NCBI GenBank assembly: GCA_001874305.1
Contig: MPCU01000012.1
Span: 1-64,000 of the forward strand
Direction: 5' to 3'
Length of the DNA stretch: 64,000 nucleotides
Origin: Bacteriovorax sp. MedPE-SWde
Lineage (GTDB): Bacteria; Bdellovibrionota; Bacteriovoracia; Bacteriovoracales; Bacteriovoracaceae
The notes below the pieces were generated by a model that worked only from the letters and a program-made list of their open reading frames with translations, did no database searches and was not told the DNA's origin. This document shows positions 44,008-53,364 of this stretch, piece after piece. Every line of letters starts with the position of its first letter. Within the stretch, counting starts at the first letter, position 1. Made by a program: the position numbers and the translations under genes.

Positions 44008-45194
44008 TTAATACTAATCTCATCACATATATTGAAAGAATCGAAGATATAGATATTCTCGTTGAGAGTGGAGTAAAAGAGGCCATCATTGGTACTTCTA
44101 CACTTAGCCGCTTCGGTAACCTATCCAATTCTCAAGCACAAGATATAGCTAAGGCATGTAAGAGTGTAGGAATTCGGCCTGTTCTTGAATGGGATATTCT
44201 CATGACTGAGAATGTCTTTAATATGACAATTAAAACATTTGAACACTTAGACTTAAATGCATTTGTTGCTATTCGTTTACAGGACCCAGGTGCTGTAAAT
44301 TATATAATTGAAAACTACCCTGAACATAAGATTCAAATGATTTTAGAATCTGGTGGTCACCACAACTTAGAGGCCGTGAAGATTTGGCAAACTCTTGCTG
44401 GTGGTAATTTAGAAAGGGCGATTTTATCTCTAGAGTTATCTAAGAATATTCTTGAAGAATATATAAGAGAGTTGGATGTTGAAGTTGAACTATTAGGGCT
44501 TGGAAGAATACTTTTATTCTATACACCTAGATCTCTTGTTGCTCCGATGTTTGGTACAGATGATAAAGATCATAAACAAGTAAATAAAGCTCCTATTGAA
44601 GTAAGCGCCTCTAGTGAAGAGTCTCCACATAAAGGATTTCCTGTTATTGAAAATATGCACGGAACATTTATGTTTAACACTAAAGATATATTTCTTCTTG
44701 AGTACCTCGATGAGATTGGAGATGTGGGACTTCAGCATTTACGTATAGATCTTCGTTTTGGACATGACCTATCTCTATTAAAAAAAATAGCTAGTCTAAA
44801 GACTAACTTTTCAAAAGAGAAAGCAACATCAATTAAAGATGAGTATCCAGTTGTTACAAATAGAGGCTTCTTTCATGTAAATAAGTCAGATGTTCTCTTT
44901 AAGAAACTTAAAAATTACAGAATCCAAAGAAGCGATATGCAGTTCATTGGGGATGTAGTTGAAGTGAATAAGAAAAAGCACATTGGTATTGTTCTAAGAA
45001 GCCGACAAAATGGATTAAAAGTAGGTGATAGTATTCGTCTACACACTCCAGACGGAAAAGAGAAGACAACTAAGATTAACTCTCTAAAGACTAGTGCTCA
45101 TGAAGAGGTATCTCATGCAGAGCACGGACAAGTCATTTTCATCCCTCATATTTCTGGAATATCTGTTAAAACGTCGGTTTATTTGGATATGTAG
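44004..45194 (+). CDS. U32-like partner protein lacking the cysteine cluster
   Basis: 396 residues, starting in an ATGA overlap with the U32 gene. It has a TIM-barrel-like layout parallel to U32 proteins (VESGVKEAIIGTSTLSRFG, RPVLEWDILMTENVF, HKIQMILESGGHHNLEAVKIW). The C-terminal barrel (FIGDVVEVNKKKHIGIVLRS) is like U32_C. It contains only one cysteine, so it cannot hold the Fe-S cluster seen in its partner. A catalytic-plus-degenerate U32 heterodimer is the simplest reading, reminiscent of UbiU-UbiV, although there both subunits keep clusters. Confidence 0.75.
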   Translation: MINTNLITYIERIEDIDILVESGVKEAIIGTSTLSRFGNLSNSQAQDIAKACKSVGIRPVLEWDILMTENVFNMTIKTFEHLDLNAFVAIRLQDPGAVNYIIENYPEHKIQMILESGGHHNLEAVKIWQTLAGGNLERAILSLELSKNILEEYIRELDVEVELLGLGRILLFYTPRSLVAPMFGTDDKDHKQVNKAPIEVSASSEESPHKGFPVIENMHGTFMFNTKDIFLLEYLDEIGDVGLQHLRIDLRFGHDLSLLKKIASLKTNFSKEKATSIKDEYPVVTNRGFFHVNKSDVLFKKLKNYRIQRSDMQFIGDVVEVNKKKHIGIVLRSRQNGLKVGDSIRLHTPDGKEKTTKINSLKTSAHEEVSHAEHGQVIFIPHISGISVKTSVYLDM

Positions 45195-45276
45195 TTATCA
45201 ACTAATTAGGGCAGCTTCGACGATTTCTAAAGGCAGTCAATAATGTCCTATAATAGTTAAGAAAGACTTTAAAATC

Positions 45277-45309
45277 AGAGGGTTATCAAATACCCCTCTT
45301 TTAGTTTTA
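45277..45309 (+). terminator. probable terminator of the U32 pair
   Basis: AGAGGG 45277-45282 and CCCTCT 45294-45299 with an 11-base loop, followed by TTTAGTTTT. Position fits the end of the U32 operon. Confidence 0.6.
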
Positions 45310-45341
45310 GCGGCGGCCACTCTTAATATACTCTAGTATCT

Positions 45342-46703
45342 ATGAATAATGAGAAAACCCTGAATAGACCTTTATACTTAAGGGCCTATTTTGATATATT
45401 TAACTTTATAGCAAAGAAGCGGATAAAGAATTCCGACGTTGATCTTAAAGAAGTTCATACTCTTTTGATATCTGTTGTCACGACAAGTATCCTCATGTGG
45501 GCCTATGCCGTAACTGCAGCAACAACAATTTCATCTCCAATTCCTGGAATAGTTGGCCTAGTTTGTAGTGCCGTACACCTATATTCTCCAGTTCTATACC
45601 GATTTACAAAAAGCTCATTTGTCGTTTGTAGTGTCATGCTCTTTGCTGGTGCGATTCATCAATCAACTTTTGCATACTATAGTGGTGGACTAAATGGAGT
45701 GATACTCGTTTGGTTAAGTGTTCTACCATTTCTTGCTGGACTTATATGTGGAAAGAAGGGAGTCTTTTTTTGGGGGAGTATTGTGTTTCTAATATGCTCT
45801 TCATTTCTAGTTTTCCAACTCATGGGTTATGCAGCTCCTCACTTAATAAGTGCTAAAGGTGATATTATTGCACGTGCGCTTCTAATTTTTGGATATATCT
45901 TTTTAACAACTACAGTTATTTCTATATATATAACTTTGCATGATGAGTATGAAGACAATTTAAAGGCCGAAAAAGAGAGAGTTCAAGGTCTTATTAGAGT
46001 TCTATGTCATGACCTATCTAATCCTATACTTATTATAGAAAATTATGTGAGAAGAATTTCAAATATGCTTGATTCAAATGAATCTACAGAAAAGTATATT
46101 GGTAAGATTGAAAGGTCCGTGACGGCCATGAGAGATATTTCATCTAGTGTGCGAAGGATGCAAGCTGCAGAGTCTGGAAAGACTGACTTAGATATAAGAC
46201 CAACTTCAATTAATGACTGTATACGCTACATAAAATTTCTTCTTGAGGACAATTTTATTCTAAAAGAAATTGAGTTAGTTTACGACTTTGAAAAATATAA
46301 AGACATATATATTAGTGTCGACCCTGTTGTATTTAAGAACCAAGTTTTGGCCAATATTCTAACTAACTCCATCAAGTTTTCTGCTCCTGGAACAAAAGTC
46401 GTTATTGATATTTCTATGACCGATACAGATGATATCCAGTTAAACATCACTGATTCAGGTGTGGGTATGCCTAAAGAGATTATTGAAAACTTATTTGAAC
46501 TTGATAGACCAACTTCACGTAGGGGGACAAATGGTGAAGATGGGACAGGCTTTGGAATGATGATAGCTAAAACTTTCATGTCAAAGTTTGATGGAGACAT
46601 CTCTGTTAGATCCACAGAAGAGTCAGATCACTGTAAAGATCACGGAACTATTGTGTCACTTAATCTAATAAAAGTTCAAGCTGCTGGAGCTGTGATTAAT
46701 TAG
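45342..46703 (+). CDS. orphan sensor histidine kinase
   Basis: 453 residues. The first ~200 contain about six membrane segments with little periplasmic sequence. HisKA follows with the phosphoacceptor His in VLCHDLSNPILIIENY. HATPase_c then shows NILTNSIKFSAPG (N box), DSGVGMPKEI (G1) and GTGFGMMIAK (G2). No response regulator is adjacent. Candidate partners in the window include the CheY-like receiver at 15952, but nothing links them directly. The last 8 bases overlap the convergent methyltransferase gene. Confidence 0.9.
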   Translation: MNNEKTLNRPLYLRAYFDIFNFIAKKRIKNSDVDLKEVHTLLISVVTTSILMWAYAVTAATTISSPIPGIVGLVCSAVHLYSPVLYRFTKSSFVVCSVMLFAGAIHQSTFAYYSGGLNGVILVWLSVLPFLAGLICGKKGVFFWGSIVFLICSSFLVFQLMGYAAPHLISAKGDIIARALLIFGYIFLTTTVISIYITLHDEYEDNLKAEKERVQGLIRVLCHDLSNPILIIENYVRRISNMLDSNESTEKYIGKIERSVTAMRDISSSVRRMQAAESGKTDLDIRPTSINDCIRYIKFLLEDNFILKEIELVYDFEKYKDIYISVDPVVFKNQVLANILTNSIKFSAPGTKVVIDISMTDTDDIQLNITDSGVGMPKEIIENLFELDRPTSRRGTNGEDGTGFGMMIAKTFMSKFDGDISVRSTEESDHCKDHGTIVSLNLIKVQAAGAVIN

Positions 46704-47835
46704 AAAGTTGAAAGAATGAAACCCATATCCCACCATTATTAATTCTCTTAGACTTCTTTACCTTTAATCCTGATATCTTAGGAATTATAAATGAGTCCGG
46801 CATGACTAGGCAGACGTCTGAGGCCTTGTTTTCAGAAATGAGCTTTTTAACAAGCTTATCTATGAAGTCATTAATCTTCATATTAGTTTTAATACGTTTA
46901 TTATATGGTGGATTGACAACGATGAAATCTTTTGAAAAGTTTTCTGTGTTTTTGAAAATATCCTTGGTTGAAAACTCAATTAAAGATTCCTCCCAATTCT
47001 CTTTATTCTTATTTGCCACAGAGATCATCTCTTCAGATAAATCATACCCATTGAGTCCTTCTGTTGTTGATGATTCAACTCTAATCTTCTTAACTTGAAC
47101 TTTTGGAAAGTCTTGATAGAGAAAATATCTGTCATAGTTGAGCTTGTAGAAGTTTTCAAACTCAAATAGTAACGTACCACTTCCACACATAGGGTCTATG
47201 ATTCTATTATCTACATTATTAAATTTCTTATTTTCTGTTTTTAAGTGATAGTACATTGCAGATGCTATTGACTCTCTAATTGGAGCTTTCGAAGTAAATA
47301 ACTTCTTTCCTCTTCTATCAAGTCTTTCACCTGAAGTATCAATACTGACTGTACAGGTGTCATCTATAAATCTTAAGAAAACTGTAGGTGTTACAGGCCA
47401 TTCATAGTCTATATATTTCTTCTTTGGACCACTTCCAATAAAGAACTTCTTCATAGCATCGTGTAAGCACTTTTCTACTTTTCTATCGTCAAAGATTTTA
47501 GAGTTCTTACTATTGACTACAACCTTAGGTGACGATCCCGAAATATATTTATTCCAGTCAATTTTAGCTAGTTTATTATAAAGCTTAGGGAAATCTCTAA
47601 CTTTAAAACTATTAATTCTCAGAAGAAGCCTTGTTCCAATTTTCGAATAATGGTTTACATAGAAACCTTGCTCGATTGAAGTCGTTTGAAAACTTACGCC
47701 TCCTTGTGAAGCTGTAATTTTTTCGAGTGCTTGTTCATAGAGAGCTGATTTTTCTTCTAGCTCTCTTGCTGCAAGACCTTCAAGTCCTGGAAGTGTGATT
47801 AAAAAGAAGTCATTGATATCGCTTGTATTGGTCAT
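46696..47835 (-). CDS. THUMP-domain class I RNA methyltransferase (RlmL/RlmK N-like)
   Basis: 379 residues. The N-terminal ~150 residues hold a ferredoxin-like/THUMP RNA-binding region (TLPGLEGLAARELEEK, then ISGSSPKVVVNSKNSK). The C-terminal Rossmann methyltransferase domain shows RESIASAMYY, DPMCGSGTLLFEF (SAM loop) and the catalytic NPPY (FIVVNPPYNKRIKTN) for N2-guanine or N6-adenine methylation. It most resembles the m2G half of RlmKL, acting on 23S rRNA. Monocistronic; divergent from the PAP2 gene. Confidence 0.9.
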   Translation of the reverse strand: MTNTSDINDFFLITLPGLEGLAARELEEKSALYEQALEKITASQGGVSFQTTSIEQGFYVNHYSKIGTRLLLRINSFKVRDFPKLYNKLAKIDWNKYISGSSPKVVVNSKNSKIFDDRKVEKCLHDAMKKFFIGSGPKKKYIDYEWPVTPTVFLRFIDDTCTVSIDTSGERLDRRGKKLFTSKAPIRESIASAMYYHLKTENKKFNNVDNRIIDPMCGSGTLLFEFENFYKLNYDRYFLYQDFPKVQVKKIRVESSTTEGLNGYDLSEEMISVANKNKENWEESLIEFSTKDIFKNTENFSKDFIVVNPPYNKRIKTNMKINDFIDKLVKKLISENKASDVCLVMPDSFIIPKISGLKVKKSKRINNGGIWVSFFQLSN

Positions 47836-47877
47836 ATTTCTCTTAGTGTTTCTTTAGGGGGGTGTTAGTATCTTATT

Positions 47878-48828
47878 ATGTTTGAGTGGAAAATACAAAA
47901 GGGTTGGGATGAATACAGAAGGGACTTTGGTCTTGGCCGTATTGCTCTGGCCACTTCTGTCTTTAACACATTCCTTTTTGCTTTAAGCTATCTCATGACA
48001 TCTCAAGTGCTTTTGGAACCAATTTATCCAGTTCTATTTTCTCTTGTTTTCTTCTTCCTTAGGGACAAAATATCTCGCTTTAGGCCCACGACAATATTTA
48101 TTATAAATTCATTTGCTGTGTCTATAACTATTGTTCTTAATTATATATTAATTGGAGTTCTCGATCAGATAACAGGTACTATTCAAAGAATGGATCTAGG
48201 GTTTGCTCAGTTTGATTTGCAGTTATACTCAATGCCCGTTGCATCGTTTATGAAGGTTATCTCTTTTGAGATTTTTGGAACTTACCAATGGCTCTATTAT
48301 GACTATCTTCAAATTAGCTATATGACTTATTATCTCTTTCCATTTTTTGGAGGAATCTTTTACTTTAGGCAACTGTCTTCTCGTAATAAAAGTAAGATTG
48401 GTAGGCTGATAGGATCTGTTGCACTTTTTTTTAACATTAATTATATTCTCTACTTACTAGTTCCAATAACTGGTCCACAATACTACATTGCTGAGATGAA
48501 AGAGTTAGCATTACCATTTTCCCAAATAGGTCACTACTTTAATCGTTTGGTTTTTCACACTCATCCAAACTTTATTGATTGCTTTCCATCAGGTCATGCA
48601 GGTATCGCAATTCTTATTACAATGTGGATGTTTAAAATAAAGAATCATTATCGTTATATTTTCTTATTCTTCTGTGTTGGAATGATTCAAGCGACTCTCG
48701 GGCTAAAGTATCACTATACTCTTGATGTGCTCTTCGCGATTCCATTCTCAGTCAGTATTTATTATTTAAGCTATAAATTCATTCCAATAGAGCTTGACGT
48801 TAGAAGTAGTAGAAAATGGCGCTTTTGA
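47878..48828 (+). CDS. PAP2-superfamily membrane phosphatase
   Basis: 316 residues with six or more membrane segments. The lipid phosphatase signature is split as usual: FPSGHAGIAILITMW with the acid/base His, and GLKYHYTLDVLFAIP with the nucleophilic His and supporting Asp. Family members hydrolyse lipid phosphates or transfer headgroups (Aur1/IPC-synthase-like). It lies ~100 bases upstream of the mevalonate operon on the same strand and could act on prenyl diphosphates, which would fit its neighbours but is inference. Confidence 0.82.
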   Translation: MFEWKIQKGWDEYRRDFGLGRIALATSVFNTFLFALSYLMTSQVLLEPIYPVLFSLVFFFLRDKISRFRPTTIFIINSFAVSITIVLNYILIGVLDQITGTIQRMDLGFAQFDLQLYSMPVASFMKVISFEIFGTYQWLYYDYLQISYMTYYLFPFFGGIFYFRQLSSRNKSKIGRLIGSVALFFNINYILYLLVPITGPQYYIAEMKELALPFSQIGHYFNRLVFHTHPNFIDCFPSGHAGIAILITMWMFKIKNHYRYIFLFFCVGMIQATLGLKYHYTLDVLFAIPFSVSIYYLSYKFIPIELDVRSSRKWRF

Positions 48829-48930
48829 ATATTTATGTATTTTTGACTTACTTGTAATATTAGTTAGTATGATCCGCGTCATGGATAATATAATAGTCAT
48901 TTACTCTTCTATTTGTTATGTTTTTGATCT

Positions 48931-49938
48931 ATGCAGCAAAATAAAAGAGACAGAAAGCTCGAACACATTGAGCTAACAGATAAGTCACAGACTTTACACG
49001 CATCGATTGACGATAGGTTTAATTATGAACCGCTTCTATCTGCACACCCGGAAAAAGGTGAAGCGATGGAATCGACTTTTCTTGGTAAGAAGATGAACTT
49101 TCCTTTGTGGATATCATCAATGACAGGTGGTACTGGAAAAGCTGGTCATATAAATCAAAATCTCTCAAAAGTTGCCGGGGAATTCTCAATTGGAATGGGC
49201 CTTGGCTCTTGTAGAATGCTCTTGGAGAGTGATGAGTTCTTTTCTGACTTCGACTTAAGAAAGAATATTGGAGATTCTCCTTTCTATGCGAATCTCGGTG
49301 TGGCACAGGTTCAAGAATGTCTTGATCAGGGACGCATTAAGCAAATAGAGGACTTAGTTTCAAGACTTGGTGTAGATGGTCTAATTATTCATATAAATCC
49401 ACTACAAGAATGGTTTCAACCTGAGGGTGACTTTCTTAAGGTTTCTCCCCTTAAAACAATATCAGACTTTCTAAAAGCTACGGATATTCCTGTGATTGCT
49501 AAGGAAGTAGGCCAAGGGATGGGGCCTAAGAGTTTATTTGAATTGATGAGCATGCCTATACAAGCTATTGAGTTTGCAGCATTTGGTGGAACTAACTTTG
49601 CTCAATTGGAAATCCTTAGGAATTCCAAGGACTTAAACTTACATAGTGGTCTTACCAGAGTTGGACATACTGCGCTAAATATGGTACTTGAGACGAACAA
49701 AATTATTGAGAATGCTAAAACAAAAATCCACTGTGACAATTTTATTATCTCTGGTGGCGTAAGAACATATCTTGATGGTTATCATTTAACACAACTGTCA
49801 AAAGGTAATGCTGTATTTGGTATGGCATCACCATTTCTAAAGAAGGCCGATGAAGGTTTTGAAGAACTTCATCAGTATGTAACTGAAGTAACTAAAGGGC
49901 TTGTTTTCGCTAACAAGTTCTTATCCGTTAAGGAGTAA
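48931..49938 (+). CDS. fni: type 2 isopentenyl-diphosphate isomerase (FMN-dependent)
   Basis: 335 residues, a TIM-barrel FMN enzyme. Fni landmarks: RKLEHIELT (the usual RKxxH start), LWISSMTGGTGKAGHINQNL, GMGLGSCRMLL, HINPLQEW and the C-terminal ISGGVRTYLDGYH. It interconverts IPP and DMAPP using reduced FMN. It heads a five-gene mevalonate operon; only 3 bases separate it from the HMG-CoA reductase gene. Type 2 isomerase is typical of bacteria that use the mevalonate route. Confidence 0.93.
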   Translation: MQQNKRDRKLEHIELTDKSQTLHASIDDRFNYEPLLSAHPEKGEAMESTFLGKKMNFPLWISSMTGGTGKAGHINQNLSKVAGEFSIGMGLGSCRMLLESDEFFSDFDLRKNIGDSPFYANLGVAQVQECLDQGRIKQIEDLVSRLGVDGLIIHINPLQEWFQPEGDFLKVSPLKTISDFLKATDIPVIAKEVGQGMGPKSLFELMSMPIQAIEFAAFGGTNFAQLEILRNSKDLNLHSGLTRVGHTALNMVLETNKIIENAKTKIHCDNFIISGGVRTYLDGYHLTQLSKGNAVFGMASPFLKKADEGFEELHQYVTEVTKGLVFANKFLSVKE

Positions 49939-49941
49939 GCT

Positions 49942-51264
49942 TTGAAAATGATTTCAGGTTTTTCAAAATTAAGTAAAGTTGAAAAAATTGATTACCTTGT
50001 TGAGAATTACTTTTCTGGAAGTAGTAGAGTCAAGGGAGATCTAAAAGCATTCTGGCATGATAATCCAAACTCTCAAAAAGTCTTTGATGAGTTTAGCGAA
50101 AACACAATTACAAATTTCTACAGCCCTTATGGTGTAGTTCCAAACTTTATGCTTAACGATAAACTTCATATGGTTCCAATAGTAACAGAGGAAAGCTCTG
50201 TTGTTGCAGCTCTTTCTAAGGCCGCAAAATTTTGGTCTACAAGAGGTGGTTTTAAAGCACAGGTTGTTGACACTGAAAAGCTAGGTCAGGTTCACTTTAT
50301 TTGGAATGGAGAGAAATCAAAGCTTGAAGAGTTCTTTAACTCTAATTATGAAAATATAATTGCACATATAACTCCACTTACTAGAAATATGGAAAAAAGA
50401 GGCGGCGGTGTTAAATCCCTTACTCTTGTTGATATGTCTGACAAAGAGGAAGGCTACTTTCAAATTAAAGCAGCTTTTGAAACATGTGATGCAATGGGGG
50501 CAAACTTTATTAACTCTGTACTTGAGTCAATAGGGTCTTATTTAAAAACTGCAATACCTGCACATGATGCTTTCTCTGATAGTGAGAAGGAGATTCAGGT
50601 CGTAATGTGTATCCTTTCAAACTACACTCCAAACTGTCTTGTTAAAGCTTGGGTTGAGTGTGGTATTGAAGAGCTTTATGAGCCAAGCCAGGAAATGTCT
50701 GCAGACGAATTTGTTGAGAAGTTTACACGTGCAGTTCGAATTGCTCAGATAGATGTACACAGAGCAACTACACACAATAAGGGTATTTTTAACGGTATCG
50801 ATGGAGTAATCCTCGCGACTGGAAATGATTTTAGAGCTGTCGAGGCATGTGGGCATACGCACGCTGCAAGAGATGGACAATACAGAAGCCTTACAAATTA
50901 TAAAATATATGATGGTAAATTTCGTTTTGAAATAGAGTTACCACTTGCTCTTGGAACTGTTGGAGGTTTAACTAACCTTCATCCACTAGCAAAGATGTCT
51001 CTTGATATGCTTGAAAATCCATCAGCAAAAGAACTTATGATGATTACTGCTAGTGTTGGGCTTGCCCAAAACTTTGCGGCCTTAAGAAGCTTAGTAACGA
51101 GTGGTATTCAAAAAGGACACATGAAAATGCACCTTATGAATATTTTAAACCAGCTCGAAGCGACAGAGTCTGAAAAGGAAATCGTAAGAACTGAGTTTGA
51201 ACACAAGGTTGTTTCTTTTAAAGGTGTACGTGACCTTTTAGAAAGTGTTCGTAGTCTACAATAG
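49942..51264 (+). CDS. mvaA: hydroxymethylglutaryl-CoA reductase (class II-like)
   Basis: 440 residues. The catalytic set of HMG-CoA reductase is present: Glu in VTEESSVVAALSKAAKFW, CDAMGANFINSVLES, Lys in HNKGIFNGIDGVILATGNDF with Asp, and His in GHMKMHLMN. The length and plan match bacterial class II enzymes. It makes mevalonate from HMG-CoA. The start is either TTG at 49942, six bases after GGAG, or ATG at 49948; I keep the TTG because the spacing is better. HMG-CoA synthase is not in the window. Confidence 0.92.
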   Translation: MKMISGFSKLSKVEKIDYLVENYFSGSSRVKGDLKAFWHDNPNSQKVFDEFSENTITNFYSPYGVVPNFMLNDKLHMVPIVTEESSVVAALSKAAKFWSTRGGFKAQVVDTEKLGQVHFIWNGEKSKLEEFFNSNYENIIAHITPLTRNMEKRGGGVKSLTLVDMSDKEEGYFQIKAAFETCDAMGANFINSVLESIGSYLKTAIPAHDAFSDSEKEIQVVMCILSNYTPNCLVKAWVECGIEELYEPSQEMSADEFVEKFTRAVRIAQIDVHRATTHNKGIFNGIDGVILATGNDFRAVEACGHTHAARDGQYRSLTNYKIYDGKFRFEIELPLALGTVGGLTNLHPLAKMSLDMLENPSAKELMMITASVGLAQNFAALRSLVTSGIQKGHMKMHLMNILNQLEATESEKEIVRTEFEHKVVSFKGVRDLLESVRSLQ

Positions 51265-51272
51265 GGAAGTTT

Positions 51273-52298
51273 ATGGAACAAACAGAACATCTGTTTAAAT
51301 ATTTTGATCAAAGTGGTTTAGTACATGCTCCTGAAAAGGATCAGTACTTCTACGGACATGGAAAGGTTCTTCTGAGTGGAGAATACTTTGTTCTTGATGG
51401 AGCGAAATCTCTTGGGTTACCAACTCAAGTAGGTCAGTCTCTGTCAGTCAAATACTCATCTTCATTTGAACCTAAGTTATATTGGAAATCTTTTGATCCA
51501 GCTGGAAACTTATGGTTTCAGGCGAGTTTTGAATTTTGGCATTTTGATATTCTTGATGAAGTACCAACACCTGAAGCGGAAGTTCTTCAAAAGATACTAA
51601 GACAAGTTAGAAGTCAAAACACTCACTTTCTTAGAGAGGGCAAGGATGTTCATGTTGAAACTCAACTTGGCTTTCCTCTTGATTGGGGCCTCGGCTCTAG
51701 TTCGACTCTAATTCATAATATTGCAGACTGGGCCTATGTTTCACCTTTTGAACTTCTTTTTGAAACTCTTGGTGGTTCTGGTTATGATATTGCCTGTGCT
51801 CAAAGTGATGGACCAATTCTCTATCATAGAACAAATGAAGGACCTAACTGGTCTCCTGTGATTTTTGATCCACCTTTTAAAGAAAATCTATTTTTTGTAT
51901 ATTTGGATAGAAAGCAAAACTCGAGACATGCAATAGAATACTATAATGAAAAGAGACCTCATGCTCCTGAAATAATTCAAGCGATATCAGATCTAACTGA
52001 TGATATGGCCAGCGCTAAGACTGTAGAAGAGTTTAACTTCTGTCTCAAAGCACATGAAGAACTTGTAGGAAAGAATCTCAATATGACACCTGTAAAAGAA
52101 AGGCTCTTTGAAGACTTTTCTGGAGAGATTAAATCTCTTGGTGCATGGGGTGGAGACTTTGTTCTTGCTTCATCTATTGAAGGTCGACGTTATGTTACCG
52201 AGTACTTTAATGCTAAAGGTTTCAACGTTGTTATCCCTTACAAAGAATTAATTTTATCACCTGAGGTTAAGAGTGGTACAGAATACAATATTCACTAA
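51273..52298 (+). CDS. GYDIA family GHMP kinase, probable phosphomevalonate kinase
   Basis: 341 residues of the GHMP superfamily. Motif 1 is GHGKVLLSGEYFVLDGAKSL, the ATP loop WGLGSSSTLIHNI, and the signature GYDIACAQSDGPILYH names the GYDIA group, known mainly from Bacteroidetes-type mevalonate operons. C-terminally, GAWGGDFVLAS replaces the usual GxGxGG. Mevalonate kinase and decarboxylase are both identified downstream and no other phosphomevalonate kinase is present, so this protein is the natural candidate for that step. Substrate assignment is inference. Confidence 0.82.
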   Translation: MEQTEHLFKYFDQSGLVHAPEKDQYFYGHGKVLLSGEYFVLDGAKSLGLPTQVGQSLSVKYSSSFEPKLYWKSFDPAGNLWFQASFEFWHFDILDEVPTPEAEVLQKILRQVRSQNTHFLREGKDVHVETQLGFPLDWGLGSSSTLIHNIADWAYVSPFELLFETLGGSGYDIACAQSDGPILYHRTNEGPNWSPVIFDPPFKENLFFVYLDRKQNSRHAIEYYNEKRPHAPEIIQAISDLTDDMASAKTVEEFNFCLKAHEELVGKNLNMTPVKERLFEDFSGEIKSLGAWGGDFVLASSIEGRRYVTEYFNAKGFNVVIPYKELILSPEVKSGTEYNIH

Positions 52299-53364
52299 TA
52301 AGAGTTCTAATTATAAAACTGATATAGCGACTTATAAGGTGGGTTATAGCTCACCTTCTAATATAGCCCTAGTGAAGTACTGGGGAAAGTTTGGGCGACA
52401 GTTTCCTAAAAATCCATCTCTAAGTATAACTCTTGATAATGCTCATACTAAGACTCTAGTAAATTTCTCAAAGAAGGAAGTTACTGGCGACGTTTCTCTT
52501 TCATTCCTTTTTGAGGGAGAGAAGAAGAAGAGCTTTGAAGATAAGATGCTTAAGTTTCTTTCTTCAATAACTAATGAGTTACCTTTTTTACTAGAATATG
52601 ACCTCAAAGTAGAATCATCTAATACGTTTCCTCATTCATCAGGGATTGCCTCTTCAGCATCAAGCATGAGTGCTCTAGCAATGTGCTTATGTGATTTTGA
52701 AAGGGTTCTAAGTAAGGAAGAAGTATCTGAGAAGTACTTCTTTGAGAAAGCTTCATATATCGCAAGACTAGGGTCGGGAAGTGCTTCACGTTCTCTCTTT
52801 GAGTCTATGGCGGTTTGGGGAAAGACAGATCTTGTTGAATCTAGTGATGACTATGCTGTAGAGTTTAGAGACTTTAGTGATGTATTTAATGGTATCTGTG
52901 ATTCTGTCGCTATAATAAGTGCAGGTGAAAAGGCCGTTTCAAGCCGAGCTGGTCACGCATTAATGGATACACATCCATTTGCAGAGACACGTTTTAAAAG
53001 TGCTAACTCTAATATGGAAACACTCCTAGATTCTCTAAAGTCAGGAGATTTTGATAAGTTTACTGAGGTGGTTGAAATTGAGGCCCTTGAGCTTCATGGT
53101 CTTATGATGAATTCAAGACCGTCATTCATACTAATGGAGCCTAATACTCTTGAAGCGATAAAGAGAATTAGAGAATTTAGAAATAAGACAGGTACCAAGG
53201 TATGTTTTACTCTTGATGCTGGTCCTAATGTTCATATTCTCTATCCTAACTCAGAAAAGTCTGCGGTAAAAAAGTTTATTGAAGATGAAATTAAGCCACT
53301 TGCTCAAAATGGTTTAATTATTCATGATCAAATGGGTTCTGGCGCTAAGAGGTTAGAGTGTTAA
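52273..53364 (+). CDS. mvaD: diphosphomevalonate decarboxylase
   Basis: 363 residues. It starts at a GTG six bases after GAGG, overlapping the GHMP kinase by 26 bases. Decarboxylase landmarks: SPSNIALVKYWGKFG, PSLSITLDNAHT, HSSGIASSASSMSALA, ARLGSGSASRSLF and LDAGPNVHILYP. It converts diphosphomevalonate to isopentenyl diphosphate with ATP. The LVKYWGK and SGSASRS motifs separate it clearly from the two kinases on either side. Confidence 0.94.
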   Translation: MVQNTIFTNKSSNYKTDIATYKVGYSSPSNIALVKYWGKFGRQFPKNPSLSITLDNAHTKTLVNFSKKEVTGDVSLSFLFEGEKKKSFEDKMLKFLSSITNELPFLLEYDLKVESSNTFPHSSGIASSASSMSALAMCLCDFERVLSKEEVSEKYFFEKASYIARLGSGSASRSLFESMAVWGKTDLVESSDDYAVEFRDFSDVFNGICDSVAIISAGEKAVSSRAGHALMDTHPFAETRFKSANSNMETLLDSLKSGDFDKFTEVVEIEALELHGLMMNSRPSFILMEPNTLEAIKRIREFRNKTGTKVCFTLDAGPNVHILYPNSEKSAVKKFIEDEIKPLAQNGLIIHDQMGSGAKRLEC

